This document shows positions 30,645-41,196 of a stretch of DNA of 64,000 bases, in pieces. The notes below the pieces were generated by a model. That model saw only the letters and a program-made list of their open reading frames with translations. It had not been told where the DNA came from and did no database searches. The position numbers and the translations under genes were made by a program. Source of the stretch: Patellaria atrata CBS 101060 (lineage: Eukaryota > Ascomycota > Dothideomycetes > Patellariales > Patellariaceae); assembly GCA_010093705.1 (NCBI GenBank), contig MU006096.1:1049908-1113907 (forward strand), written 5' to 3'. Each line of letters begins with the position of its first letter. The first letter of the stretch is position 1.

Positions 30645-32012
30645 TTACTTCTTCAGCGCCGCCAACGCAGCCTTGACAGCCGGCACCTCCTCATCCTTAC
30701 CCAAGATGTCAGGCACAGGTCCTACGGGCGTGATACTCTGTTTCACAATCAGCACTTATCCCTCGCAACTTCCTACCAACCACCCATTCCTCACCCACAC
30801 TTAAAAAGGGGATGAACTCACAAACTGATTGATCTGACGATGACTCTTCGTATAATGCCTCTTGATATGCTCAAACTGCGTCGTGTCCCCGAACGCCGGC
30901 TCATCCCAATACAGCTTCCGCAACCACTTATGAATGGCGGGGTATCCCGAGCGTATATCCCTGATATTGCACTTGAAGTGCTGCACGTAGACGGGGTCGA
31001 AGCGCACGACGGTCGTGTACAGCCTTACGTCGGCCTCGGTGACACGGTCGCCGAAATAGTACGGGCCTGGGGAAGAAGCGAGGTGCGCTTCGACGCGGTC
31101 TAAGGCGGTGAAGAGGGCGCGCACGTTAGACTCGTACGCTTCACCCGTGGTGGCGAAACCGGATTTGTACACGCCGTTGTTGATGTCGTTGTAGGTCCAT
31201 GTATTCGTCTCTTCGATTTTCTCCCGCAGCTCGGCGGGGAACAGGTCGAGGGATTTGTGGGGCTCCGGGAGCAGGCCGTCGAAGGAGTAGTACAGCATCC
31301 GGATTATGTCGGCCGATTCGTTGTTCACGATCTTGTTGGTCTTTTTGTCGTAGAGGGTCGGCACGGTGAAGCGGCCGCTGTAGGAGGAGTCGTGCGCAAG
31401 GTAGATCTGCCGCAGGTGCGTGTAGTCGGGGTGCAGTGGGTCGGGGGTGACGTTTTCTCCGGGGACGTCCTCGTTGGGCTCGGCGAAGCGCCAGCCTGGG
31501 AGGTGGGTAAGTAAGGGTTTAGGAGTATAGGTGTTTATGGAAACATGGGGATGTATAGGGGTAGGGGGGCTTTTTGTTAGGAAGGAGATACCTTTCTCAA
31601 GCATATGCCAGTGAACGGCGGTGAAGGGGATGATGTCCTCGAGTCCCTTCAGCTTCCGTACGATGAGAGTCCGATGGGCCCAGGGACAAGCGTACGAGAC
31701 GTAGAGATGGTAGCGATCTTTCTCGGGTGGATACTGAGCTCCAGGCTCAGTGGATACCCAGTTTCTGAAGCTGGAGTCCTGGCGCTTGAACTCTCCTGAT
31801 TTGTCGGATGGATCGACCCAATTGAGGATGTTTTTCTTATCGTCTTTATCCTAGAGGGTGTGTAAGAGCTCTGGTTTGATAATTAAATAAGATACAATCC
31901 TTGAACTCACTGATGACATAGTTGCGAAGCTCCGTGGTATGATTATTGACTGGAATGCTGCACTCCTAAGGTGACCTGATACTAATCTCGCTCTCGAAAG
32001 GATTGAATTCAT
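30645..32012 (-). CDS. Glutathionyl-hydroquinone reductase-like GST (ECM4/YqjG, omega-like)
   Basis: Four exons (31911-32012, 31592-31850, 30822-31495, 30645-30737) give 375 aa. The catalytic motif CPWAHRT is in exon 2 (YVSYACPWAHRTLIVRKLKGL). The family segments NWVSTEPGA, RFTVPTLYDKKTNKIVNNESADIIRML (in two parts) and DRVTEADVRLYTTVVRFDPVY confirm the xi/omega-type enzyme, which reduces glutathionyl-quinones using glutathione. The intron 31496-31591 (96 nt) is stop-free and in frame; removing it gives HMLEKGWRFAEP. Exon 1 offers two starts: ATG 32012 adds MNSILSRARLVSGHLRSAAF... through FAT, a convincing mitochondrial presequence, and ATG 31919 gives a cytosolic form beginning MSSDKDDKKN. 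The last exon (ITPVGPVPDI...ALAALKK) is a typical fungal tail. Confidence 0.9.
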
Positions 32013-32666
32013 AAGATAACAAAAGAGAGGATTCGAAAGGAGAGCGGAGAAGACGAGTATTAAAGTAAAAGATTTGAGCAGTATGTGCATGAATTGAAGG
32101 TATATCCAGCTGAACGTTGATGGTATGGTATTGACGTGCTAGATAGCTCATAGCAGGGGTGGTTTGGTGGGGAGAATGGATGACATAGCCTGACAAAAGC
32201 ACCCCACATATTGATCAGGATGAATTCGTACTAGCTTCAATTGATGAATATCTGCATTACAAATGCTTTGAAAATCTCCATCTGCCTACTTCAACTTCAT
32301 AAGCAATTTCCCCTTCTCATCACCAATCACCCTATCTGTATTCTGTTCAAATGTCGAATTTGGACCTTCTTCCGGCCGTCATGCATTTACCCATCTTCAA
32401 TCTTCGGAATTGTACTGTACAGTTTACCCCTGACTCTGACGGTCGAGTACATTCCCAATATCAAATCCACAACTCCACGCGTTGAAATAACCCCAGAACT
32501 CCATATAAAAGTCAAAGTTCATGCATAGTACACCCAGAACACACCATGCATATAAAGAAATCTATATTTCCACTTGAGGGAACGAACTCCAGGTATAGTG
32601 CACAAACAGAACCTCCATGTATAGAAAAAAACCCAGACTCCATGTATAGATGGCGTGACCCAGAAC
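32013..32666. other. Intergenic region upstream of the GST gene
   Basis: Holds the GST promoter, a GTACTGTACAGT motif at 32412-32423 and the degenerate tandem repeats listed separately. No gene seen. Confidence 0.5.
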
Positions 32667-32680
32667 TCATATATCACCCC
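32492..32680. repeat. Degenerate direct repeats, about six copies
   Basis: A unit close to CCCAGAACTCCATGTATA recurs with variation at about 32492, 32533, 32583, 32607, 32632 and 32660, at spacings of roughly 24-50 nt. Copies differ by substitutions and short insertions. It lies at the 3' side of the Gln-rich gene, in AT-rich DNA. Its origin is not known to me. Confidence 0.6.
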
Positions 32681-33200
32681 TTGTATCTAAACCCTCTCTC
32701 CCCCAACCCCTTCTCCGATGGTTAAGTCTCTCATTCCTATGCTCAGCTTCATCATCGCCCAATTGTTCATCAACACTGCGTTTCCTTCCCCCTGTCTGCT
32801 GGACCTGATTTTCAATTCCATATTCCATTCCGTTCATTTTCTGCTGGACAAGGTTTTCAGATTGGTATACCATGGAAGTAATTTTATTCTGAGCTGGAGC
32901 TCCATGCTGATGTGTGAGGGTAGCAAATTGCTGTCGGGAGGAGCCAAACTACCGCTGTTGTCATGCTAATGTACTCCGACGATTCGGTACCTGTATAGGC
33001 TCAACGAATTCGATTTCTTGAGATAAATCGATATACGACTGTTGGATATTCGCTGCTGTTCGTTGTTCCGGTACAGGGTTCTCGAATTCAATTTTTCGAG
33101 TGAAATCGAACTTCGGCTGCTGAACATTCCATGTATTCAGTCTCTTCGGTACAGGCTGAGTGAAGTCGACTTCCCTAATTTTCTTCATGACCGCGCTTCT
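32667..33200 (-). other. Coding-like, frame-shifted tail of the Gln-rich gene with 26-aa repeats
   Basis: Directly after the stop at 33175, a different minus-strand frame reads two full copies and a partial third of a 26-residue unit: VDFTQPVPKRLNTWNVQQPK..., IEFENPVPEQRTAANIQQSY..., IEFVEPIQ. It then closes at 32961, and a third frame reads GSSRQQFATLTHQHGAPAQN and later QVQQTGGRKRSVDEQ, echoing the end of the main ORF (QQPGGQKRGHEEN). A 42-nt intron (32949-32990, GTACCG to TAG) would join the last two frames in phase. A 70-nt intron (33156-33225, weak GTGCCA donor) would join the first two, but it would remove part of a repeat. So this is either an unrecognised spliced extension ending at 32667 or a decayed coding end. 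Confidence 0.45.
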
Positions 33201-35262
33201 GTCCACCCGGTTGTTGAGGTGGCACCAACGGGTAGAGATTCGTATTGAATTGCTGCTGATTACCGGGGAATTGCTGTCGGTGTTGTACATTTTGTAGTCC
33301 ATTAGGATTCATCCATGAATCGACAGTCTGCTGAAACTGTTGCTGCACAAATTGGTCGTACCCCATTCCTTGAGCTACCAGCTGTCGATGATAGCTCGTA
33401 TCGTATTCAGTGTTGAGTACTGGTTGGGTCAACAGGGCCGCATTATGATCCCAACCGGGGGCCCAAAGCGACTGCCGTGTCTCTGTTTGTGGATCGCCAT
33501 ATGATTGCATTGGCTGCCGTGGTGGTGCAAATGGAACCCGTGGAGGTTGACCCCCTGGCACCGTCTTCATCCATTGACCGTCATGTGAGGGCCCCAAGGA
33601 TTCTAGTGACGGGCGTATATTGTGTAGTTGTGTATGTGGCGTTGGCAAAAATGAACCGGCTTGTTGTTGGAGTTGACCAGTGCCAGGAGTATGTGCAAAT
33701 AAACCAGCTTGTTTCTGCTGATGTAGTTGCTGCGGAGGTGCTAAGTTTGCAAATTGCTGCGATGGAGAGTGATATCTGACCACATTCATCATGGGGGATG
33801 GAGTGAACAACTGCTGGCCACCTACGTTCGTCTGCCTGAGGTTGTTTTGTGACGTCTGATACGTCTGATTTCCTTGAGTCGATCTAGATCGCGGTGGAGT
33901 CGTCAAGTCGTGGATCTCTACTATCTTATCTTGTTCGTTAAGGGGTGATGCACCCGTCAGGTCGTATATTTCTATCGCAACACCCTGCCCATTAGGGGTT
34001 TCCCGTATTTCGCAAGGGATGGTTACTTTCGGAATCTGGACGTCTGACTCTAGTCGTTGTTTCTTTAGCAGGGTTCTGTCGAAGACCGCCTTTGCGTTTT
34101 CAAACAGTGATAGTCTAGCCTTACGGTCTTTCTCGGGGTCCAGTAGGCTCAAGCACAATTCTTTATCCCACTCTAGAGCCCCCTTAATATAATCTAACCG
34201 CTGTTTGAAAGTTAGATGATCACCGGTCCTCTGTTCGAGGGGAAGTTTATAGAACATGAATAGTTGATTACCAACTCGTCCTGCCAGGTCCTTTCCAAAT
34301 TCTTTGTTCTGCAAACCCCTCTTCAGTCGTTGATACGAAAGCGACCCGGGTTGATCTATGATACTAGTCATGTTCCGAATGGCGTGATAGAGATATCTTG
34401 CAAGCCATGTGATGTTTGTCGCTCTCTCCGTGATTGCGTCTTCATTTGAGAAAGTTGAATCGTACCAGCGTTGTAACCATTTGGACTCCTTCTGAGCGTC
34501 TTTGAAAGAGAAGTTTGGCACTTGAACATGCTTAGAGTGGGATAATGGCGCAGTCTTGCTTGACTCCGAAAGGGGTGCTTCGGCATCAGGATTCTCAGAA
34601 TTCAATCGAGTTCTTTTGACATCTGACTCCTGAACGTGCAATGCGGACCTTGAAATGGCGCGCTTTTTGAGATTGACTGAGGGACCTGGAGCATTGGATT
34701 CCTCATACGTCATAGAAATCTTTAGGCCACCTGGAGCGTTAGACTCCTCATAGGTAGATGAAGTTACTAGCTCTGGAGGATCCTCATGGTTTGATGAGGT
34801 TACCAGAGTATGAGACTCCTTAGTCCTTGATGGGCCTTCTGGAGCTCCACACTCATTCGAGTTCCTGAGGGCATTTTGATATATATGAGCGAGTCCCTGT
34901 ACGTCTTCATCGCTCATCGGCTCACCATTCTCTACAGCGGATGTTATTACGTGATTATACGTGACTGCAGGAGCAACGCCGCTCCTTCGCTTAAGTTGCC
35001 TGTTCAAATCTGCAATGGATGGGGAACGGACATAACCCTGATCCCCTGCTGGTTGATATGATGCAAGTTTCGCTGCTGATACTGCATCGCCTCGGATCTC
35101 CTTTTCTTCAAGATAGTTATCGTATTCCTTCCGGGAGGAAAATAGGTGGGTTGGGTAATTATCACCCTCGTAGAACTTCTGAACATAGTGAGGAATCAAG
35201 TAAGCAAGTCGCTCCTGATTCGAGTACTGCTTGTCGATATTGACCTTTGCTAGTCGGGCCAT
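33175..35262 (-). CDS. Gln/Pro-rich protein of unknown function with SUMO-interaction-like motifs
   Basis: 695-aa ORF without introns from ATG 35262. No known domain recognised. The N-terminal 130 residues look folded (ERLAYLIPHYVQKFYEGDN; LFSSRKEYDNYLEEKEIRG). A disordered part has a near-identical 45-nt repeat encoding TYEESNAPG twice. A second helical region (about residues 245-410; WLQRWYDSTFSNEDAITERA to KAVFDRTLLKKQRLE) is followed by two adjacent hydrophobic-acidic motifs, IEIYDLT and VEIHDLT (about residues 429-450), of the kind that bind SUMO. The last 240 residues are Gln/Pro-rich and prion-like. Possibly nuclear. The coding sequence may extend downstream to 32667 by splicing. Confidence 0.68.
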   Translation of the reverse strand: MARLAKVNIDKQYSNQERLAYLIPHYVQKFYEGDNYPTHLFSSRKEYDNYLEEKEIRGDAVSAAKLASYQPAGDQGYVRSPSIADLNRQLKRRSGVAPAVTYNHVITSAVENGEPMSDEDVQGLAHIYQNALRNSNECGAPEGPSRTKESHTLVTSSNHEDPPELVTSSTYEESNAPGGLKISMTYEESNAPGPSVNLKKRAISRSALHVQESDVKRTRLNSENPDAEAPLSESSKTAPLSHSKHVQVPNFSFKDAQKESKWLQRWYDSTFSNEDAITERATNITWLARYLYHAIRNMTSIIDQPGSLSYQRLKRGLQNKEFGKDLAGRVGNQLFMFYKLPLEQRTGDHLTFKQRLDYIKGALEWDKELCLSLLDPEKDRKARLSLFENAKAVFDRTLLKKQRLESDVQIPKVTIPCEIRETPNGQGVAIEIYDLTGASPLNEQDKIVEIHDLTTPPRSRSTQGNQTYQTSQNNLRQTNVGGQQLFTPSPMMNVVRYHSPSQQFANLAPPQQLHQQKQAGLFAHTPGTGQLQQQAGSFLPTPHTQLHNIRPSLESLGPSHDGQWMKTVPGGQPPRVPFAPPRQPMQSYGDPQTETRQSLWAPGWDHNAALLTQPVLNTEYDTSYHRQLVAQGMGYDQFVQQQFQQTVDSWMNPNGLQNVQHRQQFPGNQQQFNTNLYPLVPPQQPGGQKRGHEEN
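34680..34775 (-). repeat. 45-nt in-gene tandem duplication
   Basis: Two near-identical 45-nt units inside the Gln-rich gene encode (S/M)TYEESNAPG twice. An upstream LVTSS(N/T) echo suggests an older partial third unit. The repeat keeps frame. Confidence 0.6.
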
Positions 35263-36023
35263 GACGACGGACGCGAAGATAATTATATACTTAGTGATGG
35301 CGGTTGTTGACGGAGGTGATGATAGTTATGTACTTTAGATACAATGATTGTTCTGTTGTATGTCAACAAGCAGAAGTAGGCATGGACCATGAAAGTTTGT
35401 GCAAGCGGTTTGTAGGGAAATAATGAGACGTAGTGGATAAAATAGTAAGAAGTCCGTGGCTAAGCGTTTTGTGGGGTTTGGAAGGTAAGAGCAGAGCATG
35501 CAGGAGAGAGGAAAGTTAGAGGGAGATTACAACCGGCTACCTGGGGGTTGGACACGTCCAGAAGACCGCCAAGGTCTGTATCAAAAGGTCTGCAGAGTAG
35601 TCCAAACAAGTTTATGCATTCTTAAACAGTGTAGATAGAGATGAGAAACGAGAGCTTGCGTGAAGTGTCGATCCAAGAGCATGTGATTGCCATATCACGC
35701 TGCTACAAACGCCGGAAGTAGAACACCTCAACACTGTGGTCAAAATCCGAAGTCATAGTATATTAAAACCAAACATTTTCGATGACACATGGACCAAAGT
35801 CCAGTAAAGATACCTACTTAGGGCTGCGGTCGAATCTTCGATGATTAAACTGGATGGCTCACACAGTCAACATAAACAAAGCAATTCTGACGAAAATAAA
35901 TAGCGCCGAAAATATCTTGTATAAGTTCAAAGGAATGTTATCTTCATTTCCCGTAAGTGAATGAGCTATAAAGAGCGTACCTGTTAAAACTGACTATATG
36001 CGCCATAATGAAGAGAAAATAAC
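35263..36023. other. Intergenic region between two minus-strand genes
   Basis: 761 nt: promoter of the Gln-rich gene and 3' end of the Egt1 gene. No feature recognised. Confidence 0.5.
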
Positions 36024-38832
36024 TCAAATGTCGCGGACAAGGCGAGCACCTGCCCAGACATAGGGGTAATTACGCTGATACCAGTTAACAAAGCTCTTCC
36101 GACCCGCAATTCGAGGGTGTGTTGCCCATGACCCTCCGAGAACGATGTTATGCTTTGTATCAAAGAAGTCAGCCGTATAGGCAGGGTAGAGCTTCATAGG
36201 TTGGAAGCCCTCGTATCTCTCCAACACAGAGCTGGTCCATTCCCACACTCCACCTAGTTCTCCTTGACCAGCGAGGTTATTCCCCTTTTGGACAATTGAA
36301 ACTGGGTGCCAGTGCCGAAATCCAACATTAGCTCCCTCGAGGTTGACAAAGAGCTCGTGAGGATTGAGACCTGATACTGTGTTGGAGAACTTAGACAAAG
36401 GATCGGATGGTGGCGTTTCTTCCACACCATCATTGACCAGATGCCTATTCTCCGTTACTTTCATTGTCCGTCCTACCCGGTAAAAGAAAGATACTTACCC
36501 ATTGACAGCTGGGATGGTCTGTGCACGAGTGTTTCCCAAGTTGGCCCTCTTGAGACGCTCAACATGCGCATATATGCTACGAGTCTCTTCCATAGTGGGT
36601 ATACGACCTCCCATCCACTTAGCGCAACCGGAGATTTCATCGTAAGAAGCGGAGACCGGCCAATCCAAAGCAAATTCGAGCGGAACGAGGCCATATACGG
36701 TTCTAACAAATTTTCCGTCCGTTAATTCTTTGAGGCCGCCATTTTTGTACCTAGGGGAGCCATGTGCCGAGTGCGAGACACGCGACAGATGGGAGGAGTC
36801 GCGTTCGGAAACGGTTTTCCTCGAACCTACAACCCAGGAAGCGGGTAACTTTTCGATCCGATTACTTTGTAGATATTCGAGGAACTCAGCGTTAGTGATA
36901 GCTCGCGCTTTTGCCTCAAACTTGGAAACATGAACAGCTCTCTTAGGTTTCTCATTATCCCATCCGAAGTACCTTGGGGGACCTACATCGTCCTCGGCAT
37001 CCTCAATACCAAGAACTATACCACTTTCTGGTATGGTAAACCACTCGTTTTCAACAGCTTCGGATCGAGCCCGGAACGCCATGGCTTCAAAATCTGGAGT
37101 GACTGTTCCAGGAGGTGGTAATGTTTTCTCACTCTGAACGAGCATGTAAAGAAGGGTCTCTAAATGCATGATTTCGTGCTCGAAACCAAGCCATAGCGCC
37201 CGTCGAATCTTAGGATTTTGCAATAATTCATCACCTTCATAAAGGCTCTTGACTCTCTCACGAACACGAGTTTGAAATCCTAAGATCTCAGCTACTGGTG
37301 GCCATGAATCCGGTATCTCACTATGAGCATGGCAAAGTTCAGGATTCTCTACGTCAGGATCGATACCACGTTCGAATATCTGGGCATAATAATTCGGCTC
37401 GCTTGGTTGTCCTTCGGTTGCGCGAGTGATATGAATGTCCATAAACGTCGGGATATGGCCAAGGTAGAAAATGCACGCGTTCCGCAGTTTTATTGGCTTG
37501 GATAGCAGTTCCTCGTTCGGAATCATGCCCTGGGTCACAACATCCCACGCAGCCCACAGACTTAACCATTCTGCTATACCGGGAAATGGCTTAGATGCGT
37601 ATATCTGCGGGTTCAAGGAGTAAGACACTTTGGAACCGGACACCATATGTAGACCTTCATACATAACTTACGTTAGCCAAATCTGATAGCATCACAAATC
37701 AAAACAAATTTTGAAGAGCGAGAAGTACCGTAGTCACCAATCCGGTTATACCAAGAAGCTCCCTCTACCAGGCCGGCCGACCTCCATAGCTCTTCAATTT
37801 CATGAGGAGAATATTTGTAACTCTCCTCAATCCTGACTCTCTCCCCTTGCTTAATAAGGATGCCACAAACGGTGACATCCTTAATGGGAGATACGAATGC
37901 TTGATGACGACCAGCTTGGGAGTCGTATTCGCCGATAACGCTCCACTCTTTCAGTACAAATGCATCATCTCCTAGTAGACGATTTGCATGCCGAAGACCA
38001 TTGAGAATAAACTCGTGCGTTAAGTTAATCTTATCGTTATACGCATGATAGACCTTCCATGAATCCTTACAAGAGTCTATTCCTACGAGAAGAGTATCAC
38101 TTTCTTGCATCACCTCTACAAATTTGGATAGAAACTGAGCTGCACCGGGTCTGTTGAAATTACCAATACTCGATCCTAGTGTCAAGATGCTCTTTGGTTT
38201 AGACCTAATCCCCGGGCTCTTCAGCCACTCATACCCGTCATCATAAGTCCCGTGAAGACCAAAGCACTGGACATAGCGGAACGTGTGCCCTGATACTGGT
38301 TCAAGTGTTCGTTGGAGCTCATTTAGGTTCAAATCTAGGGCGTAATACTCGATAGGTTTCTTCGCATTCTCAAAAGCCTGGAGCAGGATGCTCACTTTAC
38401 GAAGATTGCTACGAAATATGTCAGTTGCGATTGTGATTTACGCACATCTATAGGCGCGCTGGAAGCGAGATCATACCCGCTCCCCAGCTCAAGAACAATA
38501 GAGCCAGGCTTGATGCGCTGGGCAATGCGATCAGCATAGGTACTGAGGACCTCAGTTTCGGCATTGGTAAGGTAGTATTCGTCCAGATAAGTGATCTTCT
38601 CGAATAACCTAAGTCCCGTTTCATCATAAAGTAGCAATGTTGGAAGTGCTTTTTCACCCTCCTGCTTTAGACCCTGATGGACGTCATCCGTAATAGAATA
38701 GCTGACGTTGCTGCTACGAATGTCAACGATACGTACTCCAGCATTAGAATCCGGATCCGACGGTGAGCCGAAACGACCCTGATATTTCTTCGCATGGGAC
38801 ATCGCTCTATCGATATCACAGTCCACGGCCAT
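36024..38832 (-). CDS. EGT1: Ergothioneine synthase Egt1 (histidine trimethylase / hercynylcysteine sulfoxide synthase)
   Basis: Four exons (38477-38832, 37729-38408, 36499-37654, 36024-36444; introns 68, 74 and 54 nt) give 870 aa, matching fungal Egt1. The N-terminal half is the EgtD-like SAM-dependent histidine methyltransferase (PTLLLYDETGLRLFEKITYL; SAM motif VLELGSGNLRK, completed across the first splice; LTLGSSIGNFNRPGAAQFL), which makes hercynine. The C-terminal half is EgtB-like: a DinB-type domain with the iron-binding HxxxHxE (FEHEIMHLET, near residue 500) and an FGE-sulfatase fold ending GGVWEWTSS, GGSWATHPR and NYPYVWAGARLVRD. It joins hercynine and cysteine to the sulfoxide; a separate lyase (Egt2, not in this window) would finish ergothioneine. 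An in-frame TTG at 38853 precedes the chosen ATG 38832. Confidence 0.96.
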
Positions 38833-40432
38833 AGTACAAAGTGAAATTCCCAATGAGAAGAGCTGCGTGCGTTTAGATGGAGCTTCGTGATGTAAGGGTA
38901 ATTGATATTTATGGATTACAGTCTAGGTCTAAATTAGCGTTTGCACTTGACAGATTGAACGCCCTTTTTTAAAGTAATAGTGATATAATTACTGATCAGC
39001 GGCGTTGTAAACACACTTACATGAATCTTGACTGCTTGGCAAATCGGAAAGATTTCAGACGCTCATGTCCAGACGAGCTTGTTTTAACGACAGAAGAACC
39101 CACGAAGGAGGATCTTCTGTAGATATTACTTGCATGAGATGGTAAGCGACTTACTACACCTCTTTCTCCGAACCCGACGGATTATAAAGATTAGCCCATG
39201 ACGGGCAATTTCAGACCGTAGGTCATAGATGACGTATACATGGTATTATGTTCTTGTCTATAAGAATACACACCAGGTACGAATATCACTTGGTTTGCTT
39301 GGAAAGCTGTACAACAATCTTTTCAACCTGTCAGCCACCATCAAACATGGGCCCAAAGAGACCGCGGCTATAGACGATGAGTCGCGCAACGGAGATGTCG
39401 AAAAGAGGGGGACACTATGGAGTCCCGGCAGTGCAGGCAAACCTATTCGGGTACTGCTATGCTAGCCGGTCATCCGCTTATGGTATCGGCATATTCATGA
39501 TCGTTTGACCAAATGAACTGCTGTACATTTAAGTTGAGACTCTGAAAAACTCTGCGGTGTTTGCACAGTTGAGTGTGGGATGATGTGGGCTGCATTTGAA
39601 GTTGGACGGACGTTCATGGGGTCGGACCAGGCTCCGGTTAGTCTCCGACCACCTGATTTTGGTGAATACAAAGGTACTTGTACTGTACAGTACAAACAGA
39701 AGTCTAGCACTCTTATCTATGGAGAGGTAAGTATGTGGATTGGTTCATTCTTAATTATTCCTCCCGACATGTTTGTCCGAATGAAAACGGACGTTGACTG
39801 ATAACAGTGAAATTTTCGATGTGAATTGGACAGAGAAATAGGAGGTAGCATCAAATATCACACTTTCTGCACCCCAGGCATACATAGCACATGTGCCTCT
39901 ATTACTACTCATAATTCGTTTCTCCCGTGTCCCTCCTTCCAATTGGATTGTTACATTCGAAGACGCGCAAACATTCAGTCTGCGAGCGGGACCACCAGGA
40001 CGCGGATTCAATAAGATATCACGTAATCGGTTGGTGGACCTACTTTGAAAATGCAGATGGAAACACTAAGAATCAATGTGGATCTATGAGTTGCCCATAT
40101 GACTTTTTATTCTCGGTACGATCTTTCGAATTTTCCCATCGGAGTTGTCAATGGAATGGTACTGGTTGTTCAAGAAGGTCTAGAAAGACCGAAGAGGATC
40201 GAGACAGCTCGGACAGGAAGCTATCGAAGAGATTTACATGCAAAAACATGCATTTCACTGGAACGGATCAGTCTAGTGTATACCATTTATTTGTATTGCT
40301 TTTGTTTCCTTGAATTCTACGTTAGTGGCATCATTACAACGAATTATCACGCCATACTACCGAAAGAACCTTATCTTGCGGCGATCCCCTTCATCGAGAC
40401 CTTTTCGATTGTTGGAGCGCTCGGATTGAGAT
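38833..40432. other. Gene-free region between Egt1 and the SDR
   Basis: 1.6 kb. It contains the perfect 14-nt palindrome GTACTGTACAGTAC at 39680-39693. ORFs up to 128 codons occur on both strands (for example 39927-40313, 40099-40443), but none has a recognisable domain or codon pattern like the neighbours. No RNA gene seen. Confidence 0.5.
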
Positions 40433-41196
40433 CTAAGCTTTAGGCTTAGAGAAGTCCGTATAGCCCTGCCCTTTGACGTGTATTGCTGCCCAGGGAGCCT
40501 TCGATTTCCCTGTAGCTAGGTCCAGGTAAAAATCTGCCGCCGCATCACCACTAACAGCTTGTCCTACAGATTTTCCTTCGGCGGTCCTTTCATCTGTATA
40601 GTAAAAGCTAACGGAAACAATGTTAATCAAGTGGCCTACTTTAAGCTTTCGTGGTTGAAAACTTACCGGTATCCTTTTTCTGAGAAAGCAGCATCCGCAG
40701 CTCCAATCCAATGCGCACTTGCGGACTTTCCTATTCCCAAAGCCAGAAAATATCCTACAGGGATGATTGTGGTATTCAATATATTGCCCGTGTATATGAA
40801 CACTTTTCTTCCCTCTTTAGGAAGCTCCTCGAACCCCTTAATGGTCTCTTGAGCAGCAACATAGGGGCTCCACGTATTAACCTCAATGCTCTTCTTCATC
40901 TCTTCGACAGGAAGCGATAAAATGTTATCAGCGTCTGGTATCTGGACAGCGCTAGCAGCATTATACACAACGACGCTAGGATTACCCAGCGCAGCTTTCA
41001 CCTTCCTGAACACCTCAGGGATACTGGTGGAGTCGGAAAAGTCAGTCTTCACGCCGAAATAACCGTCTGGCGTAGGAGTGTCCGAATAACTTCGAGATGC
41101 AACCGCAACGCTATAGCCTTCACTATTGAAGCGACGAGCAACCGCGGTACCGATATTGGCGCCGGCACCGAGAATCAAAGCAATTGGTTTGGACAT
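40433..41196 (-). CDS. Short-chain dehydrogenase/reductase-like protein
   Basis: Two exons (40667-41196, 40433-40607; 59-nt intron with donor GTAAGT and acceptor TTAG) give 234 aa. The N-terminal Rossmann motif LGAGANIGTAVARRF and the NAG-like block VVYNAASAV are SDR features. The usual active-site Tyr-x3-Lys is not in canonical form: the segment VGYFLALGIGKSASAHW has Lys, but Leu at the position four before it, so catalysis may differ or be absent. The C-terminus (GYRFYYTDERTAEGKSVGQA, then FYLDLATGKSKAPWAAIHVKG) completes the fold. Cytosolic NAD(P)-dependent enzyme by inference; substrate unknown. Confidence 0.85.

Noticed and set aside
39927-40443. Overlapping plus-strand ORFs of 114-128 codons before the SDR
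   Set aside because: No family resemblance, no start context or splice partner, and frames overlap each other.
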